A model generated the notes under the pieces. That model was not told the DNA's origin and searched no databases. It worked only from the letters and a program-made list of their open reading frames with translations. Shown in pieces: positions 37,565 through 46,022 of a stretch of 63,822 nt of DNA. Position numbers and translations under genes: made by a program. The DNA comes from Actinobacteria bacterium UBA6100 (GTDB lineage: Bacteria; Actinomycetota; Coriobacteriia; Anaerosomatales; Anaerosomataceae). Numbering within the stretch: position 1 is the stretch's first letter; every line of letters starts with the position of its first letter. The DNA is taken from contig DIWS01000008.1 of NCBI GenBank assembly GCA_002423585.1, positions 227 to 64,048 of the forward strand, read 5' to 3'.

Positions 37565-38566
37565 ATGAGACACAGGACGCGCTCGCAGGTGATGGCGGGG
37601 ACACTGGCGGCGCTGCTCCTTGCGGGCACGCTGGCGGGATGCGCCGCTGACAGCAACGAGGCCGTCTACGACGACATGAACCGCACGGCGGGCAGCGCAC
37701 CGGCCGCGGTCGACTCCTCGGAGATGACCGAGCAGTACGCGTCCGAGGACAAGGCGCTCGAAGCGGGCTCCACGCCCGGCTCGACCGCTGAGGCCGACCG
37801 CATGATCATCCGCACGCAGACGCTCCGCCTCGAGGTCGAGGACACCCCCGATACGGTCGAGGAACTGCGTGCGATCGCAAAGGCCAACTCTGCCGTGATC
37901 ACCGACCTGCAGGTCGCCACCGAGACCGATGGCTGGCTCTACCGCTACGACGAGTACGGCTACACGGTCGGCGACGGCGCCGCGCTCCGCGGCTGGATGA
38001 CCGTGCGCGTGCCTGCCGAGTCCCTCGACGCCTTCGTTGAGGCGACCAGGGCTCTCGGCACGGTGAAGTACCAGGCCGAGGATACCCAGGACGTCACCGA
38101 GCAGCACGTCGACCTCACGGCGCGCCTCACCAACCTCCAGGCTGAAGAGGTGCGGCTGCGCGGCTTCTTCGACGCAGCCACCAACGTCACCGAGATGCTG
38201 GCCGTGGAGACCGAGCTCAACCGGGTGCGCCAGGAGATCGAGAGCATGCAGGCTCAGGTCACGTACCTTGAGCGACAGGCAGCCATGGCGACCGTGACCA
38301 TCGAGCTCACGGAGAAGCAGCCCGTGGTGAGCCCCGAGGGTGACGACTGGGGCTTCACGGACGCCGTGACGTCCGGATTCCGGGGCGCGGCCGACGTCAT
38401 CACGTTCCTCATCGCCTTCCTTATCGCCACCGCACCGCTGTGGATCACCGCGCTCGTCGTCTTCTTCATAGTCCGGGCAGTCGTCAAGCGCCGCCGCGCG
38501 AAGCATGCCCTGGTGGCCACGGCACCGGCGCCCGAAGGATCACCCGACGATCAGACAGGCGTCTAG
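37565..38566 (+). CDS. DUF4349-family lipoprotein
   Basis: A 333-aa protein with a lipoprotein signal ending LAGC (C26) and a low-complexity linker. A DUF4349-like domain (about 75-270) has IIRTQTLRLEVEDT, a long coiled coil around LTNLQAEEVRL and the typical ERQAAMATVTIEL strand. A helix near residues 280-305 and a basic tail (VKRRRAK) end it. The ATG has GGAGGAG about 8 nt upstream. Family function is unknown; the layout suggests a protein spanning the cell wall zone. Confidence 0.9.
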   Translation: MRHRTRSQVMAGTLAALLLAGTLAGCAADSNEAVYDDMNRTAGSAPAAVDSSEMTEQYASEDKALEAGSTPGSTAEADRMIIRTQTLRLEVEDTPDTVEELRAIAKANSAVITDLQVATETDGWLYRYDEYGYTVGDGAALRGWMTVRVPAESLDAFVEATRALGTVKYQAEDTQDVTEQHVDLTARLTNLQAEEVRLRGFFDAATNVTEMLAVETELNRVRQEIESMQAQVTYLERQAAMATVTIELTEKQPVVSPEGDDWGFTDAVTSGFRGAADVITFLIAFLIATAPLWITALVVFFIVRAVVKRRRAKHALVATAPAPEGSPDDQTGV

Positions 38567-38567
38567 C

Positions 38568-38813
38568 GTGCAGATGATGCCGCGTCTCAGGATGCCGCTG
38601 TGGGCGGCGGTCGCCATACCGGCCGCCGCCTACGCGATCCGGAGCCTGGTCCGCCGGGATGCCACCCTGGAGCTAGCCGACGTCGTCGTCTTCGGCGCCC
38701 TGCTGGTCGTCCTGGCGCTCGCCGCGCGCTTGGGCCCGGCCGCGAAGGGCGGCAACGATGAACTGACCCACGAGGTGGCCGAGGGTGACGACAGCGAAGG
38801 CGCCGAGCGGTAG
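38568..38813 (+). CDS. Small putative membrane protein, overlaps a minus-strand ORF
   Basis: Starts at GTG 38568 (or ATG 38574 or 38577), 1 nt after the DUF4349 stop; about 80 aa. Two hydrophobic stretches (about LWAAVAIPAAAYA and VVVFGALLVVLALAA) and an acidic tail. Third codon positions are very GC-rich, like genuine genes here. Its last 141 nt lie antisense to the ORF 38673-38987, and both look protein-like, so at most moderate trust. Confidence 0.45.
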   Translation: MQMMPRLRMPLWAAVAIPAAAYAIRSLVRRDATLELADVVVFGALLVVLALAARLGPAAKGGNDELTHEVAEGDDSEGAER

Positions 38814-38987
38814 CACGCCGAGGTCGATGACCGGATCCAACCCCTCGGCACCGGGCGCTCCCGAGCCGCCCACGAGGGTGAGCCAGCCTCCGAGCGCGAC
38901 CCCGAGCGCAGCGCCAAGCCCCCATGAGGCAGACCAGAAGAGCGCCTCCGCAAGACGGAAGCGCTCTCCATGACGGTCGAGCAGCAT
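38673..38987 (-). CDS. Small putative membrane protein at the end of the nucleoside-transporter operon
   Basis: A 104-aa frame starting MLLDRHGERFRLAEALFW, 4 nt after the stop of the upstream permease, with GGGGG directly before the ATG. Two hydrophobic stretches (about residues 12-33 and 52-75) and a charged tail ending EDDDVG. The operon position supports it; the antisense overlap with 38568-38813 weakens both. Unknown function. Confidence 0.5.
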   Translation of the reverse strand: MLLDRHGERFRLAEALFWSASWGLGAALGVALGGWLTLVGGSGAPGAEGLDPVIDLGVLPLGAFAVVTLGHLVGQFIVAALRGRAQARGERQDDQQGAEDDDVG

Positions 38988-38991
38988 CCCC

Positions 38992-39945
38992 CTAGCCCTT
39001 CTCGTAGGGCACGCCGACCTGCGCGGGACCGACCGCACGGCCGATGACCCCCGCGAGCACGACGACGGTCACCACGTACGGCACCATCAGGAAGAACTCG
39101 GGGGGCAGGTCGATCACATCGCGGAACGGCTGCAGCTTGATCTGGAGAGCATCAGCGAAGCCGAAGAGCAGCGATGCGAGGTACGAACCTATCGGCGTCC
39201 AGCGACCGAAGATGTTGGCGGCGAGCGCGATGAACCCTCGTCCGTTGGTGAAACCCTCCTGGAAGACACCCACCTGCTCGATGCTCAGATTCGCCCCGGC
39301 GAGACCTCCGAGCGCGCCACTCATGAGAACGGCGACCCATCGGCCCCGCGCCACGCTCACACCTGCGGTATCGACAGCCCTCGGATGCTCGCCCAGTGCA
39401 CGAAGCCGCAGTCCCCACTTGGTGTGATACATCGCCCAGTGCGTGCCGATCGCGATGAAGATCGCGGCGTAGACGAGCGGGGTGTGTGACAGGAACACCC
39501 CGTTGATCCAGCGCCAGACCTCTCCTAAGAACCCGTCTCCCATCGCGCCGAAGCCGAACACCGGCTGCAGCGTCGGAATGGGCTGCGTCGTTCCGGGATG
39601 GCCGTACCACAGCTCCATGAGGAACCCGGTGAGCCCGAGCGCCAGCAGGTTTATCGCCGTACCCGAAACCACCTGGTCCGTGCGCAGATTGACCGAGGCC
39701 ACGGCATGCACTGCGGAGATAGCCACGCCAGCGAGCACCGCCACGAGCACCCCGAGCCACGGACTGCCGGTAGCGAGCACCGTCGCTGTCCCGAAGAAGG
39801 CCCCGATCAGCATGATGCCCTCGAGCGCGATGTTCACGACACCGGAGCGCTCACAGATCGTGCCGCCGATGGCCGCAAGCGCCAGTGGCGTCGCCATACG
39901 GAGCGCCGCAGCGAACAGATCCGGCGTGATGATGTCACTCAGCAC
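38992..39945 (-). CDS. Nucleoside-type ABC transporter permease (NupQ-like)
   Basis: A 317-aa inner-membrane permease of the branched-chain amino acid/BMP class with about nine helices. The segments ERSGVVNIALEG and GHPGTTQPI are characteristic, as is the C-terminal FGFADALQ. Order of genes (BMP, ATPase, two permeases) matches B. subtilis nupNOPQ, a guanosine importer. The substrate here is inferred. The GTG start overlaps the previous permease by 11 nt. Confidence 0.92.
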   Translation of the reverse strand: MLSDIITPDLFAAALRMATPLALAAIGGTICERSGVVNIALEGIMLIGAFFGTATVLATGSPWLGVLVAVLAGVAISAVHAVASVNLRTDQVVSGTAINLLALGLTGFLMELWYGHPGTTQPIPTLQPVFGFGAMGDGFLGEVWRWINGVFLSHTPLVYAAIFIAIGTHWAMYHTKWGLRLRALGEHPRAVDTAGVSVARGRWVAVLMSGALGGLAGANLSIEQVGVFQEGFTNGRGFIALAANIFGRWTPIGSYLASLLFGFADALQIKLQPFRDVIDLPPEFFLMVPYVVTVVVLAGVIGRAVGPAQVGVPYEKG

Positions 39946-41062
39946 TGCTGGCCGCCTCCTTCTGCCGCTTGCGGATGAACCAGTTCACGATACCTTCGGC
40001 GGCAACGAAGAAGATCACGAGCGCCTGGATGATGAGGATGATCTTCTGGGATACGCCTGCTTCCAGCTGCATGGTCCCGCTTCCGGCAGACAATGCACCG
40101 AACAGCAGTGCTGCCGCGATGATGCCGATCGGGTGGTTCTTCGCCAGAAGGGCCACCGCGATTCCGGTGAAACCCACTCCCGCGGAGAACTGGTCGAAGA
40201 TCCGGTGCTGGAGTCCCATGACCTCGATTCCGCCGGCAAGCCCGGCGAGCGCGCCGGAGATGCACAACGCCTTGACCGTGGTCCACTGGACCGAGATGCC
40301 CGCTGTCTCCGCCGCCCACGGGCTCAGGCCGACGGCGCGGTTCTCGTAGCCGAGCGTCGTGTATCGCAGCACCAGCCAGACTCCGACCGCGGCCGCGATC
40401 GCGATCAGGATACCGAGATGGGCACGCCCGAGGTTGAGGAACGGGAGCGCCTCCAGTGCGCCCTCGGAGAACAGCGACTGGATGCGAGGGATCTGGGCCG
40501 ACTCGGTGAGGTTGACCGTCTGGGGGATCTGGCCCGGCGCCTTGATGGGGCCGGCGGTCAACCACGCGACGATGTAGCGTGCGATGTGCGAGAACATCAT
40601 CGTGGTGATCACCTCGTGCGCCCCGATGCGTGCCTTCAAGATGGCGGGTATGAACGCCCACGCCGCGCCCGCCAGCGCCGCAGCCACCAGAAGCGTCGGG
40701 ATGGTCACCACAGAAGAGAGCCCGGCCATCTGCACGCCGAGCCACGCAACGAGCAGGCCACCCATCATCAACTGTCCTTCGGCGCCGATGTTGAACAACC
40801 CGGCGCGGAAGCCGTAACCCACCGCCAGACCGGCCAGGATGAGCGGTGTGGACCGCAGGATCGTCTCACCGGTCTGTCTCGGACCGCCGAACGCGCCCTT
40901 GAACAGCGCGGCGAATGCCTCGGCGGGGTCGTATCCCGAGATCCAGATGATGAACGAGCCGACAGCGATGGCGAGGACCGTGGATATGATCGGCGTGCCG
41001 ATCTTCTGCACCACGGACATCCATGCGCGTTGAGTAGGCACCACTTCTCTCGACTCGCTCAT
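39935..41062 (-). CDS. Nucleoside-type ABC transporter permease (NupP-like)
   Basis: A 375-aa permease with about nine helices and the paralogous motifs GYGFRAGLFNIGAEGQLMMG (about 101-120) and SGALAGLAGGIEVMG. Pairs with the 317-aa permease. The start overlaps the ATPase stop by 4 nt, so translation is coupled. Confidence 0.92.
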   Translation of the reverse strand: MSESREVVPTQRAWMSVVQKIGTPIISTVLAIAVGSFIIWISGYDPAEAFAALFKGAFGGPRQTGETILRSTPLILAGLAVGYGFRAGLFNIGAEGQLMMGGLLVAWLGVQMAGLSSVVTIPTLLVAAALAGAAWAFIPAILKARIGAHEVITTMMFSHIARYIVAWLTAGPIKAPGQIPQTVNLTESAQIPRIQSLFSEGALEALPFLNLGRAHLGILIAIAAAVGVWLVLRYTTLGYENRAVGLSPWAAETAGISVQWTTVKALCISGALAGLAGGIEVMGLQHRIFDQFSAGVGFTGIAVALLAKNHPIGIIAAALLFGALSAGSGTMQLEAGVSQKIILIIQALVIFFVAAEGIVNWFIRKRQKEAASSAE

Positions 41063-42621
41063 GCGCCCACCCCCGATCCGGTCATCGTGAGGTCGGCTCC
41101 GCCCTTGTCGAGCTTGGTGCCGCCACCACCCGTCATGAAGTAGCCGAGCGTCTCGGCGTCCGCTTGCTCGGCGGAGAACTCCTTCACGATGCGGCCCTCG
41201 TACATGACCAGGATCCGGTCGGCGAGCGACAGCACCTCCTCAAGTTCAAGACTGATCAGGAGGACGGCCTTGCCCGAGGTGCGCTCAGCGATGATCTGGC
41301 GGTGCACGAACTCGATGGCGCCGACGTCCAGACCCCGCGTCGGCTGTGCCGCCACGAGCAACTCGGGGTTCCTGCCGATCTCACGGGCAACGACCACCTT
41401 CTGCTGGTTGCCACCGGAAAGGCTCGACGCGATCAGCTTCTCCGACGGCGTGCGGATGTCGTAGTCGGCGATACGCTTCTTGGCCATCGAGGTGATCTCT
41501 CGGGGGTGCATGATGCCGCGCGTAGCATACGGCTTCAGCCGGTGGTCTCCCAGCACGAGATTCTCGGCGAGGTTGAATGTGAGCACGAGGCCCCGCCGAT
41601 GCCGGTCCTCGGGGATGTGCGAGACCCCGATCTCGATGGAGGAGCGGGCGCTCGCGCGCGTGATGTCGTTGCCCTTGAGCGTGATGCTGCCCGACTCCGG
41701 CCGGCGAAGGCCCACGAGCGCCTCGACGAGCTCCGTCTGACCGTTGCCGCTGACCCCGGCGATGGCGACGATCTCGCCGCCACAGACCGTGAAGGAGACC
41801 CCGTTCACAGCGCTCAGGTTCCTGTCACTCTTCACCGAGAGATCGCGGATATCCAGGACCGTCTCGCCGCACTTGACGGGCTGCTTGTCGATCCGCAGCA
41901 CCACATCCCGGCCCACCATCAGGCGCGCGAGTCCGATCTCATCAGTCTCGGAGGGTCGGACCTCCCCCACCACCGCACCGTCGCGCATCACGACGATGCG
42001 ATCGGCGACGGCCATGACCTCTTCGAGCTTGTGCGTGATGAAAACGACCGACAGCCCCTCATCAACGAGCGACCGCACGACCGCGAACAACTCACGGACC
42101 TCCTGCGGCGTGAGCACCGCCGTGGGCTCGTCGAGGATCAGGACGCGGGCGCCCTGGTAGAGCGCCTTCAGGATCTCCACCCGCTGCTGGAGTCCGACCT
42201 CCAGTTCGCTGATCCGGGCGTCCGGGTCGATGCGCAGCCCGTAACGCTCGGAGATCTCCGCCACCTTTTTGCGTGCAGCGTTCATGTCGATGACGCCCAT
42301 ACGTCCCGGCTCCCTGCCGAGGATGATGTTCTCGGTCACGGTGAGCGGTTCGACGAGCATGAAGTGCTGGTGGACCATGCCGATGCCGAGGTCGATGGCG
42401 TGCCTGGAGGATCGGATCTTCACCGGTTGGCCATCCACCAGGATCTCACCATGGTCTGCCGACAGCAGGCCGTAGACGACGTTCATCAACGTGGACTTGC
42501 CGGCACCGTTCTCGCCCAGCAGCGCCACTATCTCCCGCTCTTCCAGCGTGAGCGACACTCTGTCGTTGGCCACCACACCCGGAAACACCTTCGTGACCTC
42601 GCGCAGTTCGAGAACCGGCAT
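41059..42621 (-). CDS. Two-domain ABC ATPase of a nucleoside importer (NupO/RbsA-like)
   Basis: A 520-aa fused ATPase. First domain has Walker A LGENGAGKST (35-44), signature-like LEVGLQQRVEI and Walker B VLILDEPT. The second has a degenerate Walker A (AGVSGNGQTELV) and SLSGGNQQKVVVARE, the asymmetry usual in RbsA/MglA-type proteins. I chose the ATG at 42619-42621, 6 nt after AGAGGA; another ATG two codons earlier touches that site. A hairpin at 42664-42696 precedes it. Confidence 0.95.
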   Translation of the reverse strand: MPVLELREVTKVFPGVVANDRVSLTLEEREIVALLGENGAGKSTLMNVVYGLLSADHGEILVDGQPVKIRSSRHAIDLGIGMVHQHFMLVEPLTVTENIILGREPGRMGVIDMNAARKKVAEISERYGLRIDPDARISELEVGLQQRVEILKALYQGARVLILDEPTAVLTPQEVRELFAVVRSLVDEGLSVVFITHKLEEVMAVADRIVVMRDGAVVGEVRPSETDEIGLARLMVGRDVVLRIDKQPVKCGETVLDIRDLSVKSDRNLSAVNGVSFTVCGGEIVAIAGVSGNGQTELVEALVGLRRPESGSITLKGNDITRASARSSIEIGVSHIPEDRHRRGLVLTFNLAENLVLGDHRLKPYATRGIMHPREITSMAKKRIADYDIRTPSEKLIASSLSGGNQQKVVVAREIGRNPELLVAAQPTRGLDVGAIEFVHRQIIAERTSGKAVLLISLELEEVLSLADRILVMYEGRIVKEFSAEQADAETLGYFMTGGGGTKLDKGGADLTMTGSGVGA

Positions 42622-42663
42622 CAGCATTCCTCTCGAACGGACTGTCGAACACCCGGTACGCGG

Positions 42664-42696
42664 GAGGGGCGACCCGCTGTTCGCCGGTCGCCCCTC
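42664..42696 (-). promoter_or_regulatory. Hairpin between the BMP gene and the ATPase gene
   Basis: An 11-bp stem, GAGGGGCGACC with GGTCGCCCCTC, around an 11-nt loop, in the 126-nt gap. It lacks a T tract. It likely attenuates or stabilises mRNA so that the binding protein is made in excess over the membrane parts. Confidence 0.5.
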
Positions 42697-42747
42697 GAGT
42701 GTAGCGCAGTAATGCGCGTGCTGGTGCACGCATCCGCACGACGCGTT

Positions 42748-43824
42748 CTAGAGCGCTTCCGGCACCGTCACCGCGCCGCTGATGATGTCATCGCTCGCCT
42801 TGTCGACCGCGTCCTTGATCGACTGCGGGACCTTCGACTCGAAATCGTGGAACGGCGCAAGGCCCACGCCGCCTTCCTTGAGTCCGAAGACCTGCATCGT
42901 GCCGGCCGGGAAGTCCCCATCCACCATCGCCTGGATGAGGTCGAACACGACGACGTCGATGTTCTTCATCATCGAGGTCAGCATCACGTCACCGGAGTTG
43001 GCGATCGTGTTGTACTGATCGGCGTCGACACCGATGAACAGCGCGCCCTTCTCCTGGCACGCGCGTACGGTGCCCTCACCACAGCCGCCTGCGGCGGCGT
43101 AGATCACATCGGCGCCCTGGTCGATGAGCGAGAGACCCAGTTCCTTGCCCTTCGCGACATCGTCCCAGCTGCCGGTGTACAGCGCGACGACCTGTACGTC
43201 AGGATTGACGGACTTGGCGCCTGCCTCGAAGCCAGCCTGGAACTTACGGATCAGCGGCACATCCATTCCGCCCACGAAACCGATGACGTTCTTGTCATTC
43301 AGGCGGCTATCGAAGGTGTCCTTGGTCGCCAGTCCCGCCACGACACCGGCCAGATAGCTGCCCTCGTTCTCCTTGAACCCGACGCCAACGACGTTCTCCG
43401 GCACCGGATCGAAGAACCCGTCGATGTTGATGAACATCGTGTCCGGGTACTCCACGCAGATCTTCGATACGGTATCCGTGAGCAGGAAACCGGTTGCCAC
43501 AAGCGGAGAGTACCCTGCCAGCGCGAGCTCCTGGAGGTTGGGCTCGTAGTCGTTGATCGTGGCGGACTCGAGGACTTTGACCTCGACGCCGAGCTCCGAC
43601 TCCGCCTGCTCGAAGCCCTTCCATGTCAGATCGTTGAAGGACTTGTCACCGAGACCCGCGGTATCGGTGATCATCGCCGCCTTGACGGTGACCTCTTCAG
43701 TCGTCTCTTCTGTGGTGGTCTCTTCCTCCTCCACAGGCTCTTCCTCGGCACACGCAGGCACGAACGCTACGACCAGCGTCAGTGCCAGGAGCACCATCAG
43801 GATCTTGCTCAGCTTCTTGTTCAC
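42748..43824 (-). CDS. BMP-family substrate-binding lipoprotein (nucleoside binding)
   Basis: A 358-aa lipoprotein with signal ending VPAC (C25), a linker rich in E and T, and the BMP fold: ITDTAGLGDKSFNDLTW near the N-terminus of the mature part, DTMFINIDGFF, GSYLAGVVAG and AAAGGCGEGT. It binds purine or pyrimidine nucleosides in characterised members. The GTG at 43822-43824 follows GGAGGCGGAT. It is the first gene of the importer operon. Confidence 0.94.
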   Translation of the reverse strand: MNKKLSKILMVLLALTLVVAFVPACAEEEPVEEEETTTEETTEEVTVKAAMITDTAGLGDKSFNDLTWKGFEQAESELGVEVKVLESATINDYEPNLQELALAGYSPLVATGFLLTDTVSKICVEYPDTMFINIDGFFDPVPENVVGVGFKENEGSYLAGVVAGLATKDTFDSRLNDKNVIGFVGGMDVPLIRKFQAGFEAGAKSVNPDVQVVALYTGSWDDVAKGKELGLSLIDQGADVIYAAAGGCGEGTVRACQEKGALFIGVDADQYNTIANSGDVMLTSMMKNIDVVVFDLIQAMVDGDFPAGTMQVFGLKEGGVGLAPFHDFESKVPQSIKDAVDKASDDIISGAVTVPEAL

Positions 43825-43954
43825 GCTACGATCCGCCTCCCTATACAGAATCTGGGCATGCCTCATACATTTTACCCCCACAGTCGGTGGTATAGCGCAT
43901 CTTCCTTAGGGAATCTGTCGTCTCCGTCACACCGATGGACGCGCCGGACACCGA

Positions 43955-44860
43955 TCAGCGGAGACGCGCGCGGGGGTGCGTCGTCAGATACTCTTCCCTG
44001 ACGTGTGCACGATCGACGTGCGTGTAGACCTGCGTCGTGCTGATGTCGGCGTGGCCGAGCATCTCCTGCAGAGCGCGCAGTTCAGCGCCGCCCTGGAGCA
44101 TGTGGGTGGCGAATGAGTGTCGTAGCGTGTGCGGATGCAGATGGAGACCGACCCGGCCGCCGTATGTCCGGACCATCCCGAAGACGGCCTGACGAGTGAG
44201 TCGACCCCCGCGCACGTTCAGAAAGACCGCCGAGGGGTCCTGCCGGGTGGAGGTCTTCTTCGCGCGCAGGTAGGGTCGCCCGTGCGCGAGGTACTCCTTG
44301 AGAGCCCGCTGTGCCGCGCCAGCCACGGGGACCAGACGTTCCTTCCCACCCTTGCCCATCACGCGCACGAACCCGGCGTCCAGATCCAGGTCGAGCACGT
44401 CGAGCCCCGTGAGCTCACTCACACGCAGGCCGCACCCGTACAGCACCTCGAGCGCCGCGCGATCGCGATATCCCACCGGCCCCTCCGGGAACGGCTGTGA
44501 CAGGAACCGATCCGCATCGTCGATCGAGATCACGTCGGGAAGACGCACCGGGACCTTGGGCAGGGCGAGATCGACGGTAGGATGGTTCGAGGTAAGGCCC
44601 TCACGCACCAGAAACCCGTGGAAGCTCTTCACGGCCGCGATCTTCCTCTCGACCGTGCTGGGCGCCATCCCCTTCTCCTGCAGGAGCGCCATGAACGACA
44701 CGACATCGTCGCGCGTCGCCTCGAGCGGATCCGCAGACCTGTCCGCGAGGTGCGCGACGTACGCGCGCAAATCACCGCCGTAAGCACTGACGGTATGCGC
44801 TGACGCTCCCCGCTCAACGGTGAGGTAGCTCAAGAAGTCGTTGAGAGGTTGTTCTCCCAT
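43955..44860 (-). CDS. xerD: Site-specific tyrosine recombinase XerD
   Basis: Resolves chromosome dimers at dif. The catalytic set R146 (GLRVSELTG), K170 (MGKGGKER), H244 and R247 (HTLRHSFATH), H270 and nucleophile Y279 is complete. The 301-aa length is that of XerC/D. LQEMLGHADISTTQ is the housekeeping form, not a phage integrase. It lies downstream of pyrG as in mycobacteria. A -10 box 7 nt before the ATG suggests a leaderless mRNA. Confidence 0.95.
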   Translation of the reverse strand: MGEQPLNDFLSYLTVERGASAHTVSAYGGDLRAYVAHLADRSADPLEATRDDVVSFMALLQEKGMAPSTVERKIAAVKSFHGFLVREGLTSNHPTVDLALPKVPVRLPDVISIDDADRFLSQPFPEGPVGYRDRAALEVLYGCGLRVSELTGLDVLDLDLDAGFVRVMGKGGKERLVPVAGAAQRALKEYLAHGRPYLRAKKTSTRQDPSAVFLNVRGGRLTRQAVFGMVRTYGGRVGLHLHPHTLRHSFATHMLQGGAELRALQEMLGHADISTTQVYTHVDRAHVREEYLTTHPRARLR

Positions 44861-44867
44861 GAGGGAG

Positions 44868-44873
44868 ATACTA
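44868..44873 (-). promoter_or_regulatory. xerD: -10 box of xerD, probable leaderless transcript
   Basis: TAGTAT (4-5 of 6) is separated from the xerD ATG (44860) by only CTCCCTC. Transcription would begin at or next to the A of ATG, and no Shine-Dalgarno is present. This is the layout known for leaderless actinobacterial genes. Confidence 0.5.
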
Positions 44874-44943
44874 CCTCATTTTCGGCGCGAAAGGCAGGAT
44901 TCGATAGACGAGCGGAGATGCTGCGCGAAGCAGGGCCGTGATG

Positions 44944-46017
44944 TCAGCCGACAGCTCGTTCTGCCGCAAGACGTCCGGCCGCAGCGGCCGCATAGAAGAA
45001 CGCTGGGTCGTCCTCGGCGGCGCGCCCCATGGTCCGCGTCTGCACGCCGCGGGTGTCAGGCAGGGCGTCGAGCGTCACCGCCTGCCGCTCGTGTCGCTGC
45101 CAGATCCCTGATGCATCGAGCGCGCCGTCGACGGCGGGACCGAACGGCTCGCCGAGCACGGGAACGGGCACGAGCGCCGGAGCGAGCGCGACGGTACGAA
45201 GCGCGGTGATCGTCTGGTGACTCACCGGGACGTGGCGGGGGCGCTTGTCGGCGAACGAGAGACGAAGGACCGCGATAGGGACTCCGCCGAGCGCGTGGAC
45301 GGCGTTCAACGCTTGACCCTGCGCGATCCCGCTGTGGCCGAACGGGGTGGCCGTACCCGGGATGCCGGGACCGATCGCCACGATCGTGACGTCAGCGTGG
45401 AGAACGTGGCGCGCGGCGAGCAGCGCGGAGTACAGGTTCACCGCCTCGGCCTCGCCGCCGAACGCCTGACCGCAGGTGATCGTCGCATCGAGCAGGCCCG
45501 CGACCACGAGCTTCGGCACCAGCCGGGAGACCGCGAGCGGCAACGACGCCTCGTCGGTCATGACGTAGGCGACCCGCAGTGCGGGAGCGTGATCCTTCAC
45601 CGCGGCGGCGGTGAGCGCGATCTGACTGTGAAGACCGCAGCACACCACCGGCATGCCATCGAGGCTGTGGGCCTCGGCCATGATCTCGTGGAAGCCGCTC
45701 GCCTCCTCCTCGACCACGGTGACATCGAGCTGCAGGGGCGTGTACCGCAGCTTCATGATGTGGCCGGGCACCCGCTCCTCGAAGCTCACACCCTCCCCTG
45801 CTCTCGCCACCACGAAATGCTCGCCCCCCGTGCCGAGCGCACGGTCGACGGCGGTCGTGTTGCACAGGATGCGGTCTCCGTCAGAGCAGGGTCCCGTGAG
45901 CGACTCGTACGCCACTGCGACGGCAGGGGTGTCGGCATCGTCGAGGCGCACGCGCACCCGCTGCGCGCCGTTCTCGGCGGGCGGCGCTGACTCGACGGTG
46001 CCCCACACGAGTCGCAT
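44944..46017 (-). CDS. DUF3866-family protein
   Basis: A 357-aa soluble protein of a family of unknown function in Gram-positive bacteria. Recognisable parts: MRLVWGTVESA, the PGHIMKLRYTPLQLDV block (about residues 84-99), VCCGLHSQIALTAAA, and GPGIPGTATPFGHSGIAQG. It starts 5 nt after the peptidase stop and lies upstream of xerD. The glycine-rich GPG and GHSG stretches suggest a nucleotide or cofactor site, but this is speculation. Confidence 0.85.
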   Translation of the reverse strand: MRLVWGTVESAPPAENGAQRVRVRLDDADTPAVAVAYESLTGPCSDGDRILCNTTAVDRALGTGGEHFVVARAGEGVSFEERVPGHIMKLRYTPLQLDVTVVEEEASGFHEIMAEAHSLDGMPVVCCGLHSQIALTAAAVKDHAPALRVAYVMTDEASLPLAVSRLVPKLVVAGLLDATITCGQAFGGEAEAVNLYSALLAARHVLHADVTIVAIGPGIPGTATPFGHSGIAQGQALNAVHALGGVPIAVLRLSFADKRPRHVPVSHQTITALRTVALAPALVPVPVLGEPFGPAVDGALDASGIWQRHERQAVTLDALPDTRGVQTRTMGRAAEDDPAFFYAAAAAGRLAAERAVG

Positions 46018-46022
46018 GACGC

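Noticed and set aside
37268..38566. Single 432-aa plus-strand protein
   Set aside because: The first 99 codons run over the 54-aa gene in another frame and through a hairpin. The lipoprotein signal and ribosome site place the true start at 37565.
41164..44001. 945-aa plus-strand ORF across the nucleoside-transporter operon
   Set aside because: It is antisense to the ATPase and BMP genes, with a low-complexity H/D/R/V composition and no domain.
43955..44860. Phage or integron integrase, hinting at a mobile element
   Set aside because: Length, motifs and position after pyrG match housekeeping XerD. No attachment sites, repeats or phage genes lie around it.
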